A stretch of DNA of 64,000 bases from Collinsella sp. (GTDB lineage: Bacteria; Actinomycetota; Coriobacteriia; Coriobacteriales; Coriobacteriaceae), in assembly GCA_019414445.1 (NCBI GenBank), contig DXMA01000005.1, positions 8,213 through 72,212 of the forward strand. The letters run 5' to 3'. Below, in pieces: positions 55,571-62,876 of this stretch. A program made the position numbers and the translations under genes. Numbering within the stretch: the first letter of the stretch is position 1; each line of letters starts with the position of its first letter. The notes under the pieces were generated by a model, which saw only the letters and a list, made by a program, of their open reading frames with translations, was not told where the DNA came from and did not search any database.

Positions 55571-55597
55571 AAGCTCAGCTTTTGCTGGGCTTTTTTG
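55571..55597 (+). terminator. Terminator of tRNA-Arg
   Basis: AGCTCAGC (55572-55579) pairs with GCTGGGCT (55584-55591) with one G-T pair, followed by a T-run to 55596. Confidence 0.9.
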
Positions 55598-55771
55598 TTC
55601 ACAAATGCGAAGTTGAGCTACTCTGTTTCTGCGGGCTCCACGATTTATGAGTTATGTAGCAATTCCAGATTCTAAGACAGGGGTCGTTTGCGTTTGGCGG
55701 CTAGCCATCGACATCCTTACACTAACGCTGACTCGAAAGGCCTTATCTCCTGCCCATTTTTCTCTGCACAA

Positions 55772-55798
55772 TTGAAGTCTGAAGTGGTTGGCTATAAT
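55772..55798 (+). promoter_or_regulatory. Candidate promoter of the Septu-like pair
   Basis: TATAAT at 55793-55798 is a perfect -10 box, with TTGAAG (55772-55777) 15 bases upstream as a weak -35. Transcription would start about 65 bases before the ptuA start. The rest of the gap 55598-55868 shows no gene. Confidence 0.5.
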
Positions 55799-55868
55799 GC
55801 TGCTAACTGAGAATTGACGCACGATTTTCCACTCGATTGGCTACTAACATAATTCACGGGAGGCTATC

Positions 55869-57164
55869 GTGAGCTTCGCTAGCGCTGCGTTGCAAATTAA
55901 GAAACTGAAGATAACCAACTTCCGTAAGTTCGAATCATATTCAATTGAATTCGATCGTCAGCTTACCGTTTTGGTCGGCGATAACGGCACGGGTAATAGC
56001 ACGCTTATCGATGCAGCTTGCATTGCGCTGGGGACGTTGTTCCAGAAAACTCAGAACGCTGAAGCTCTGGGCATAGTCCCAGATGATTCTCGCGGAGCGG
56101 TTATCAAACAGGGCGACATGTTCGACATTCAGTCCCAGTACCCGGTGTCAGTTGAGGCATCGGGCATTGTCCTGGGGGAAGAGGTGGGCTGGCTGCGATC
56201 GTTGAAGAGTGCTAAGGGACGCACCACGCAAGCCGATGCCGGACGTGTGATTGATGCTGGCGAACACCTGCAAGAGCTTGTCGGTAAAGGTAATGAAGTC
56301 GTTCTGCCTGTTCTTGCCCGCTACGGGACTGATCGACTGTGGAAACAAGCGGCGTCAAAAGATAAAGCAACGCCCAATAGAACGCGCGGTTACGAGGGCG
56401 CTCTGCGGGCATCTGCGAATGAAGCCCGTATGAATGCGTGGTTTAAGTCTCAATCGATTTGGGAATGGCAGGATAGGCGAGAGAGCGCCTTATTCACTGC
56501 GGTTAAGAAGGCGCTCGCGTCTTGCTTTGATGCCGCCGCGACAACCAAGGGCGCCATGGTCGACTACGACGTCGAGCTTAACCAACTTGTGTTTATATAC
56601 ACCACTGCTGAAGGTGTTTATCACCGCAATAGAATGCATTCTATGAGCGATGGCTATCGTGGGACGCTGAGCCTATTCGCAGACATCGCGTACCGCATGG
56701 CAACGCTCAATCCGGCTTTGGGCTCTAATGTGCTCGAGACGCCCGGTGTTGTTATGATCGATGAGATTGACCTTCATTTGCATCCCCGCTGGCAGGCCAG
56801 GATTCTCGAGGACCTTGTTCGCATATTTCCCAACGTTCAATTTATAGTTACAACGCATTCACCTGTTGTGGTTGCGTCGGTGCCTCGCGGTAACATCCGC
56901 ATTCTTGGAGAGGACGCTGCAACGGTGCCTGCTATGGAAACGCGTGGACGCGATGCCGGGGATATTCTCAACACCGTTCTGGGCGCATTCTCTCGACCTG
57001 AAGAGGCGGCTCGATTGTTCGATTTATTTAATTGCGCCGTTGATGAAGAGCGCTTTGACGACGCTAGGCTTGCGCTCCAAAAGCTTGAGGAGTTTGTGGG
57101 CGTGGACGACCCCGATGTTGTTGCCGCTAAGACGACCCTTGAGCTTGAGGAGCTGCTGTCGTGA
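55869..57164 (+). CDS. ptuA: Septu-like ATPase PtuA, Walker A lysine replaced by asparagine
   Basis: The 431-residue SMC-like ATPase has LKITNFRKFESYSIEF and VLVGDNGTGNSTLIDAA at residue 36 onward, where the invariant lysine of GxGKS is Asn43 (codon AAT). It also has the signature MSDGYRGTLSLFADIA, Walker B PGVVMIDEIDLHLHP and THSPVVVASVP. The signature, D-loop and H-loop are intact. It is paired with the HNH gene downstream by a 4-base GTGA overlap, the arrangement of Septu (PtuA/PtuB), an anti-phage system. GTG 55869 follows GGGAGGC. The missing lysine may mean low ATP hydrolysis or an inactivated copy; a single base change would restore it. Confidence 0.83.
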   Translation: MSFASAALQIKKLKITNFRKFESYSIEFDRQLTVLVGDNGTGNSTLIDAACIALGTLFQKTQNAEALGIVPDDSRGAVIKQGDMFDIQSQYPVSVEASGIVLGEEVGWLRSLKSAKGRTTQADAGRVIDAGEHLQELVGKGNEVVLPVLARYGTDRLWKQAASKDKATPNRTRGYEGALRASANEARMNAWFKSQSIWEWQDRRESALFTAVKKALASCFDAAATTKGAMVDYDVELNQLVFIYTTAEGVYHRNRMHSMSDGYRGTLSLFADIAYRMATLNPALGSNVLETPGVVMIDEIDLHLHPRWQARILEDLVRIFPNVQFIVTTHSPVVVASVPRGNIRILGEDAATVPAMETRGRDAGDILNTVLGAFSRPEEAARLFDLFNCAVDEERFDDARLALQKLEEFVGVDDPDVVAAKTTLELEELLS

Positions 57165-57844
57165 TTCCGATCGTTAAGGCTAAAGAGCCTCCGGCACTTA
57201 CCAAGGCCAAGAGAGCCATACGCAATGCCCCCGATACGACGTTTGATTACACAGCGTTGCGCGGAGAGAACAAGCGAGAGGTTCTGGAGGCCTTGCTTGC
57301 AGAGCAGGATCATCTCTGCGCTTATTGCACATGCAGGATCGGCGTTGGTGATCATCCGGCTACGATCGAACATTTGATTCCGCAAAATCCTGAGGACTCT
57401 GCAGCGGATGGCGAATTGAGTCTCGATTATCACAACATGGTTGCTGTCTGTGACGGACGTGGCGGGGCAACGTGTGACAAACGACGTGGTAACAAGTCTC
57501 TTACGGTTGATCCGATCAAGCCTTATACGCTCGACAGCATTTTCTATCATCGCGACGGGCGTATTGATGCTGCTGATAGGAGCGTGCGGTACGATCTTGA
57601 GGTTACGCTCGGGCTCAACGCGTCGGGTACCAACTTGTGCGGCAATCGTTCCAAATCTATGGAAGCAATTGAGAAATCCATCGACCGTGCTATCAAGCGC
57701 AAGGGTGCCGAGGAAAACAGAGCTGTAAAGAAGGCTATTTGCGTAAAGGTTCTCAAACTGTTTGAACATCAGGCGGATATGAAAGACGAGTATTTGGGCG
57801 CCAAGTTATATAAGGCGCGCAAACTCGTCTCAAAGTATGCTTAG
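57161..57844 (+). CDS. ptuB: Septu-like HNH nuclease PtuB
   Basis: The 227-residue HNH endonuclease has CAYCTCRIG (zinc-type CxxC near residue 49), ATIEHLIPQNP with the HNH histidine, and LDYHNMVAVCDG with the asparagine-histidine and cysteine of the fold. In Septu the HNH protein is the effector and the ATPase its regulator. GTG 57161 overlaps the ptuA stop in GTGA, so it is translationally coupled. All visible HNH residues are present, unlike the altered ATPase motif of its partner. Confidence 0.85.
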   Translation: MIPIVKAKEPPALTKAKRAIRNAPDTTFDYTALRGENKREVLEALLAEQDHLCAYCTCRIGVGDHPATIEHLIPQNPEDSAADGELSLDYHNMVAVCDGRGGATCDKRRGNKSLTVDPIKPYTLDSIFYHRDGRIDAADRSVRYDLEVTLGLNASGTNLCGNRSKSMEAIEKSIDRAIKRKGAEENRAVKKAICVKVLKLFEHQADMKDEYLGAKLYKARKLVSKYA

Positions 57845-58183
57845 TGTCCTTTTGCTGCTGTGGTGGCATGTGGCTCTCACATGACAGTGCGCCGCCCAGC
57901 CGTACCAGCGAGGCCGTCGGGGGGCTTTATTGTCCCCGAGCTGCACTTTATCTCGCGGTGTGTCCAAACTATTGTTTCGATGGGTTAATTTCGCCTGAAT
58001 GTATTCTCTATTAACTGAATTCTCTTCAGATTATCGATTGTTTTTATAGCTATTTATAAAGTTTTATATAGCTATATAACTATTTATAAAGCTATATAAA
58101 CGAAGCAGGGATGAGATTCTATCGAGGTATTAGAGCTCCGGAGCTCCAGATTAAATATTCGAGATTAAATGTACAGCGATTAA
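57845..58183. repeat. AT-rich intergenic region with 30-base repeat period
   Basis: No gene is supported. TATTTATAAAG occurs at 58051-58061 and 58081-58091 (spacing 30) and GCTATATAA at 58071-58079 and 58091-58099. The rest of the segment is AT-rich, notably different from the genes around it. Possible roles (promoter, structural, element edge) cannot be separated from sequence alone. Confidence 0.5.
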
Positions 58184-58216
58184 GGGCGATTCACGGTAAC
58201 ATGCCGTGAATCGCCC
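58184..58216. terminator. Terminator-like hairpin after glf
   Basis: GGGCGATTCACGG (58184-58196) and CCGTGAATCGCCC (58204-58216) form a perfect 13-base-pair stem with a 7-base loop. It lies 38 bases beyond the glf stop (minus strand), where a TTAA follows on that strand. Confidence 0.75.
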
Positions 58217-58253
58217 TGTTCGATTTGCTCTTGTTTGCGATAACCCGCTTTGT

Positions 58254-59378
58254 CTACTCCTCCGTCGGCTCCACACCGAGCTCGTTGCGCACCAGCTCAA
58301 ATGCCGCGGCGATGGCCTTGTCCATGTCGTAGTATTTGTAGCCGCCCAGGCGACCGGCGAAGATCACGTCGCCTTCCTGTGCCGCTAGCTCCTCGTACTG
58401 CTTGTAGAGGGCCTCGTTCTTGGCGTCGTTGATGGGGTAGTAGGGCTCGTCGCCGGGCTTCCAGTCCGCCGGGTACTCGCGCGTGATGACGGTCTTGTCC
58501 TGCGTGCCGAACTCGAAGTGCTTGTGCTCGATGATGCGGGTGTAGGGGACCTCGCGCTCGGTGTAGTTGACCACGGCCACGCCCTGGTGGTCCTGCTCGT
58601 CGAGCGTCACGGTCTCAAAGCGCAGGCTGCGGTACTCCAGCGTGCCCAGCTTAAAGTCGTAGAACGCGTCGATGGGGCCGCAGTAGATCGTCTTGGCGGC
58701 GATATCGGGCTCGGCGGCGATCAGCTCCTTGTACTCCACGCCGCAGCGCACCTCGACGCCCTCGAGCATGTTGGCGACCATCTTGGTGTAGCCGCCCATG
58801 GGGATGCCCTGGTAGCGGTCGTTGAAGTAGTTGTTGTCGTAGGTGAAGCGGCAGGGGAGGCGCTTGATGATGCTCGCGGGCAGGTCGCGGCAGTCGCGGC
58901 CCCACTGCTTCTCGGTGTAGCCCTTCACGAGCGTCTCGAAGATGTCGCGGCCGACGAGCGACAGCGCCTGCTCCTCGAGGTTCTGCGGCTCGCCGATGTT
59001 CTCGGCGGCCACCTGCTCGGCGATCTTGGCCTTGGCATCGGCCGGCGCGACGACGCCCGGCCACATCTTGGCGAAGGTGTTCATGTTGAAGGGCATGTTG
59101 TACATGTCGCCATGGAAGTTGGCTACCGGCGAGTTGACGTAGTTGTTGAACTCGGCGAAGCGGTTGACGTAGTCCCAGACGTCCCTCATGGAGGTGTGGA
59201 AGATATGCGCGCCGTAGCGGTGGACCTGGATGCCCTCGACGTCCTCGGTGTAGACGTTGCCGGCGATGTGGTCGCGGCGATCGATGACCAGGACCGACTT
59301 GCCGGCGCGCCTGGCGGCATTGGCAAAGACGGCGCCAGAGAGGCCGGCGCCGACGACGAGGTAATCGTACTGGGACAT
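58254..59378 (-). CDS. glf: UDP-galactopyranose mutase
   Basis: The 374-residue FAD enzyme interconverts UDP-galactopyranose and UDP-galactofuranose. FAD-binding YLVVGAGLSGAVFANAARR at the N-terminus, VIDRRDHIAGNVYT, and the mutase motif TEKQWGRDCRDLPASIIKRLP are clear. Also present are the EYRSLRFETVTL and GRLGGYKYYDMDKAI segments, of which the latter covers the C-terminal FAD contact. Length equals the family's. ATG 59378 has AAAGGAGCAC upstream. It is alone, but its product suits the surface-glycan locus, suggesting galactofuranose in that polymer. Confidence 0.95.
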   Translation of the reverse strand: MSQYDYLVVGAGLSGAVFANAARRAGKSVLVIDRRDHIAGNVYTEDVEGIQVHRYGAHIFHTSMRDVWDYVNRFAEFNNYVNSPVANFHGDMYNMPFNMNTFAKMWPGVVAPADAKAKIAEQVAAENIGEPQNLEEQALSLVGRDIFETLVKGYTEKQWGRDCRDLPASIIKRLPCRFTYDNNYFNDRYQGIPMGGYTKMVANMLEGVEVRCGVEYKELIAAEPDIAAKTIYCGPIDAFYDFKLGTLEYRSLRFETVTLDEQDHQGVAVVNYTEREVPYTRIIEHKHFEFGTQDKTVITREYPADWKPGDEPYYPINDAKNEALYKQYEELAAQEGDVIFAGRLGGYKYYDMDKAIAAAFELVRNELGVEPTEE

Positions 59379-59414
59379 GGATGTGCTCCTTTGTATGTAA
59401 TCAAACAGTTACTT

Positions 59415-59450
59415 AAGATTTGGGACAAATAAACCTGATAATTCTGTTCC
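59415..59450. repeat. REP-like hairpin, copy C
   Basis: AAGATTTGGGACAAATA is shared with copy A (5782-5798). GGGACAAA (59422-59429) faces a partly degraded right arm TTCTGTTCC (59442-59450). It lies 37 bases before the glf start, likely overlapping its promoter. Confidence 0.55.
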
Positions 59451-59542
59451 AAGGATTAGTGTACCAGGCGTGTTGTAGGCTTTCTTTCAGCGGCTTCAGC
59501 TCATGTGCATAGCCCCGGTTTCTAGATGATTTAAAGAATCTG

Positions 59543-60544
59543 CTAATTCGTCTTCAAACACTCCGGTAAGACTTTCGATACGGCATTCATTGCCTGCGGC
59601 TTTAGGTACTGCTCGTTGAGTCGCGCCTTTTTGTAAGCGTAGCGAGTGTCTGCTGAGTATTTGACCAGCACATCGGTGAAGAACCGCTCCCAGCTTAAAT
59701 AATCGCGACTTTCGATATAGCTTGAGGGGTCCTCGAGGATTTTGGGAATGTCGCTGCTGGGTATGAGCTCGGAGCGCAGGAGTGTCCACTCAAACGATTC
59801 CGGGAGGAATAGGCGAACGTTCTTGTAAACGCGCTGTCCGAGCACTTTTTCGATGTAGGGACCAAACGCTGCGCCGTCTCCTATGGCAAGAACGTTTTGC
59901 TCGGGGCATTCGTGAATCGTACGTTTTAGATTCGCAACGCCGGTGGCCGTATAGCAGGGGATTCCGAGCCGTTTGCAAAGAGCGTTGTAAAACTGATAAC
60001 CAGACTTGCTGTCCTCCACAACCACGGCATCGGGTATTTCGAATCCAACATTTAGGTCCTGATATAGCATGCTTGCCGTGTGGCTGTATATCGGTTTTGT
60101 TACCGAGTAGAAGCGTTTATCGCTCTTTCGGCCATTGATTGTTTTACTCGTGGTGTTTACCAGCTTTAGGATTTCGTCGACACTGTAGGGGAGTTCGCTG
60201 GCGTCTCGACGAGATATCAGGACAAAATAGTTGGATGAGCCGTTTACGGCTTTGGCGAAGTCCTTTGAGTAGATAAACTCGTTGCCCTCATCTAGAAAGA
60301 CGATTGAATCTTCGATGATCGACAGCTCGCGCTCCCAGCGTCTGCCGGAAAGCGTTTCGCAAGGCACGTCGGAGCTAAGTGCAACGCCGCTTTCCGGTCC
60401 TCGGTCGTTGTAGTCGCGAATCATCGAGATGAGCGTCGTTTTGCCCGTGCCGCTGTTGCCACGGATGAAGGAAATATTGCGTTTAAAGGTGAGCGTGTAT
60501 TTGACTTTTGCGCGCTCCACGACAACAGTGTGTGTTCCCTTCAT
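59543..60544 (-). CDS. P-loop ATPase with TOPRIM-like C-terminal half, partner of DUF4869
   Basis: The 333-residue protein has Walker A GNSGTGKTTL at 29-38 and Walker B IVFLDEG at 81-87. The second half has VVVEDSKSGYQF (Glu177) and LAIGDGAAFG (Asp223), resembling the glutamate and DxD-like sites of a TOPRIM fold though not an exact match. It probably senses or acts on nucleic acid or protein with ATP use, but no activity is known. The ATG overlaps the stop of the DUF4869 gene upstream (TAATG), so they are translated together. This pairing recurs in gut bacteria, by recollection of the families. Confidence 0.65.
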   Translation of the reverse strand: MKGTHTVVVERAKVKYTLTFKRNISFIRGNSGTGKTTLISMIRDYNDRGPESGVALSSDVPCETLSGRRWERELSIIEDSIVFLDEGNEFIYSKDFAKAVNGSSNYFVLISRRDASELPYSVDEILKLVNTTSKTINGRKSDKRFYSVTKPIYSHTASMLYQDLNVGFEIPDAVVVEDSKSGYQFYNALCKRLGIPCYTATGVANLKRTIHECPEQNVLAIGDGAAFGPYIEKVLGQRVYKNVRLFLPESFEWTLLRSELIPSSDIPKILEDPSSYIESRDYLSWERFFTDVLVKYSADTRYAYKKARLNEQYLKPQAMNAVSKVLPECLKTN

Positions 60545-60993
60545 TACTCATCAACATCCAAAAAGTCATTCGTGGCGCCGACAAACTCCTGCATGTTTCT
60601 AACGATGCGGCCATCGTTATTAATGCGAATCTCAAAATGCCTCCAGGGGAATTTCATGATGTGGTAAAGGGTTACCAGCACATCCTGTTCTTTGCCAATT
60701 TTGAGCAGCCAGCGGGCGCAGTTATCTCCGCAAGTGGATGCATTGAACACCATGTTTGGGAGATTGCGCACCAGAAGTAGCGTTTTAACGCCGCCGGAAA
60801 GCTCGAGGGGCGTAATCGAACCGAGCTGTTTGCTGATGATGTTGTGGGGGCCGATGAGCTCTGAACCGTCAACGCCTTTAATCATCTGCGCTGCCATAGG
60901 GTCCTCGAACCAGGAATCCAGGTATGAGTTCCTAAAATAGGTTTCGGTATCGTAGATGGAACGGGGGTAATCTCCCAGATGGATGCTTAACAT
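60544..60993 (-). CDS. DUF4869-family protein
   Basis: The 149-residue product fits the DUF4869 pattern: MLSIHLGDYPRSIYDTETYFRNSY at the N-terminus, ELSGGVKTLLLVRN, NASTCGDNCARWLLKIG and a C-terminal ILHY-like MKFPWRHFEIRINNDG. ATG 60993 is favoured by TCTGGAGACGCTC ahead; earlier in-frame starts give low-complexity tails. Function is unknown. It ends in a one-base overlap with the P-loop ATPase gene. The two-cysteine motif CGDNC may bind a metal or form a disulfide. Confidence 0.7.
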   Translation of the reverse strand: MLSIHLGDYPRSIYDTETYFRNSYLDSWFEDPMAAQMIKGVDGSELIGPHNIISKQLGSITPLELSGGVKTLLLVRNLPNMVFNASTCGDNCARWLLKIGKEQDVLVTLYHIMKFPWRHFEIRINNDGRIVRNMQEFVGATNDFLDVDE

Positions 60994-61042
60994 GAGCGTC
61001 TCCAGACGTTTTGTGACTGCAACGATTATATGCCAGTAATAA

Positions 61043-61078
61043 AGTGCCGCCAGTAGTGAGGTTGCTGCTGGCGGCACT
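61043..61078 (-). terminator. Terminator-like hairpin downstream of aroQ
   Basis: AGTGCCGCCAG (61043-61053) and CTGGCGGCACT (61068-61078) form an 11-base-pair stem with a 14-base loop, followed on the minus strand by TTTATTAC. It separates aroQ from the DUF4869 pair. Confidence 0.75.
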
Positions 61079-61123
61079 GGCATTATTGGCGTGCGAATCG
61101 CGTTGATGGATTTGCTCGCGAGG

Positions 61124-61561
61124 CTACTTTTCGAGACGCTCTTTCAGCAGCTCTAACGCGTGAGCGTAGCCTTGGAGGCCTTCGCCGGTGATGGTGGCGA
61201 AGCAGGCCAGGCGGGCGTAGCTCACCTGACGGAAGTCCTCGCGGGTCTCGACGGCGCTGATGTGGACCTCGACGGCAGGGATGGCGACGGCCTTGAGGGC
61301 GTCGAGGATCGCCACGCTCGTATGCGTGTAAGCTGCCGGGTTGATGACGATGCCGTCGACCTTGCCGTATGCCTCCTGGATCTTGTCGACGATGCTGCCT
61401 TCGTGGTTAGACTGGAAGACCTCGACCTCGTCGAAGTCCTGTGCGGCGCCCGCTTCCTGGCAGATCTGCACTAAGCGGTCGTAGTTGTCGCTGCCATAGA
61501 TGCCCGGCTCGCGAATGCCAAGCATGTTGAGGTTGGGACCGTTGATGACGAGTACTTTCAT
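61124..61561 (-). CDS. aroQ: 3-dehydroquinate dehydratase, type II
   Basis: The 145-residue enzyme of the shikimate pathway converts 3-dehydroquinate to 3-dehydroshikimate. VLVINGPNLNMLGIREPGIYG holds the active-site arginine/tyrosine loop, FQSNHEGSIVDKI the substrate site, INPAAYTHTSVAI the catalytic His, and VHISAVETREDFRQVSY the C-terminal arginine. ATG 61561 gives the usual length. Upstream minus-strand aroE-aroK and pheA lie in the same direction, with a hairpin between. Confidence 0.95.
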   Translation of the reverse strand: MKVLVINGPNLNMLGIREPGIYGSDNYDRLVQICQEAGAAQDFDEVEVFQSNHEGSIVDKIQEAYGKVDGIVINPAAYTHTSVAILDALKAVAIPAVEVHISAVETREDFRQVSYARLACFATITGEGLQGYAHALELLKERLEK

Positions 61562-61583
61562 GGTTGCTTCCTTTGCAGTCGAG

Positions 61584-61621
61584 AAACCACCACAAGGGCG
61601 CCTGTCCCCTTTGTGGTGGTT
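61584..61621. terminator. Hairpin between aroE-aroK and aroQ
   Basis: A stem of AAACCACCACAA and GGG against CCCC and TTTGTGGTGGTTT encloses a 7-base loop. It lies in the 64-base gap between the two genes. A weak T-run follows on either strand, so partial termination or attenuation is possible. Confidence 0.65.
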
Positions 61622-61625
61622 TTGA

Positions 61626-62876
61626 TTAGAGAGCGGGTGGGAGGGTGTCGAGGAGGGTTTGGGCGGTGTTGGCGGCGCAGTCGCGCGAGTCGATGATGTA
61701 GTCGGCCCAGGCGCGGTAGCGCGGCATGCGCTGCTCGGCCAGCTTGTCGATACCATCGCGGGCGGTGATGGGGCGTCCCTTGTGGGCGAGTTCGTCGAGC
61801 TTGCGGTTGAGCATCACGATCTGGCTGTTCTGGTGCAGTAGCGGGTAGTTCTCGTCGCGCGTGACCACGCCGCCGCCCGTGGAAAGCACCAGGCCGCTGC
61901 ACTTGGAGATGCCGGCCAGCACCGCCGTCTCCTGCTCGCGGAAGGCCGCCTCGCCGCTCTCGACGATAAAGTCGGCGCAGGGCATGCCCAGGCGCTCCTC
62001 GAGGGCGCGATCCAGATCGATGTGCTCTCGTCCCGTGAGCAGGGCAATCTGCTCGCCCACACAGGTCTTGCCCGAGCCCGGCATGCCGATCAGCGCGATG
62101 TTCTGTTCGCGGCGTGACAGGCGCTCCGTTACGTCCAGAATGCGCTCGCGCGGAGTGACCTGGCCGGTGTAGCGCTCAACGGCTTGCGCCGCCTGGGCCA
62201 CGAGCATGAGCAGACCGCCGATGCAGGGGATGTCGCGGCGCTCGGCCTCGAGCATGAGTCCCGTGCGAGCGGGGTTGTAGACAATGTCGATAACGCCCTC
62301 GAGCGCATTGAGCCCCTCGAGTGTGCAGGGGGCGTCGGGACAGTGGGGGAACATGCCGGCGGGCGTGCAGTTGACGAGCAGTGCGGCGTCGGACTGCTGC
62401 GCGATGTTGTCGTAGTTGACTTCGCTCGTGCGGCCGACCGGCACGACGATGGCGCCCAGGTCGCCGAGCACCATGCTGGCAGTGGTGCCGGCGCCACCGG
62501 TGGCACCGAGCACGAGGGCCTTCTTGCCGGCGACCTCAACGCCCAGCTCCTCGACTAGGCACTGAAAGCCGAAGTAGTCGGTGTTGTCGCCGCGCAGGCG
62601 GCCGTCGGGCAGGCGCGTGATGGTGTTGACGTTTCCCATACGCTCGGCGAGTGGACTCAGCTCGTCCAGGTATTCCATGACGGCGCGCTTGTAGGGGATG
62701 GTCACGTTGGTGCCCTCCCATTCGTCACCCGTCATAAAAGCCTGGAGGTCCTCGGGCTCGCGCTCAAATCGTACGTACTCGAGCCCCGCGAGCTCCTTGT
62801 AGATGGTCGGGGTGTAGCTGTGGCCCAGCACGCGGCCCAGCACTCCGTAGGGGCGGGTTGCGGCGACATCGGTCAT
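61626..62876 (-). CDS. aroE-aroK: Fused shikimate dehydrogenase - shikimate kinase
   Basis: The 416-residue bifunctional enzyme has residues 1-255 as shikimate dehydrogenase (GHSYTPTIYKELAG, TIPYK with catalytic lysine, NTITRLPDG, NTDYFGF, GATGGAGTTAS for NADP). Residues about 258-416 are shikimate kinase (IALIGMPGSGKTCVGE P-loop, DLDRALEE, LSTGGGVV, RPITARDG). It catalyses two steps of the shikimate pathway; EPSP synthase comes after the kinase. Its start touches the pheA stop (TAG-ATG), so they are co-translated. The fusion is unusual but makes sense as pathway channelling. Confidence 0.93.
   Translation of the reverse strand: MTDVAATRPYGVLGRVLGHSYTPTIYKELAGLEYVRFEREPEDLQAFMTGDEWEGTNVTIPYKRAVMEYLDELSPLAERMGNVNTITRLPDGRLRGDNTDYFGFQCLVEELGVEVAGKKALVLGATGGAGTTASMVLGDLGAIVVPVGRTSEVNYDNIAQQSDAALLVNCTPAGMFPHCPDAPCTLEGLNALEGVIDIVYNPARTGLMLEAERRDIPCIGGLLMLVAQAAQAVERYTGQVTPRERILDVTERLSRREQNIALIGMPGSGKTCVGEQIALLTGREHIDLDRALEERLGMPCADFIVESGEAAFREQETAVLAGISKCSGLVLSTGGGVVTRDENYPLLHQNSQIVMLNRKLDELAHKGRPITARDGIDKLAEQRMPRYRAWADYIIDSRDCAANTAQTLLDTLPPAL

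Noticed and set aside
55869..57844. A retron carrying PtuAB effectors.
   Set aside because: No reverse transcriptase gene and no msr/msd-like inverted repeat structure was found beside the pair; it stands alone after tRNA-Arg.
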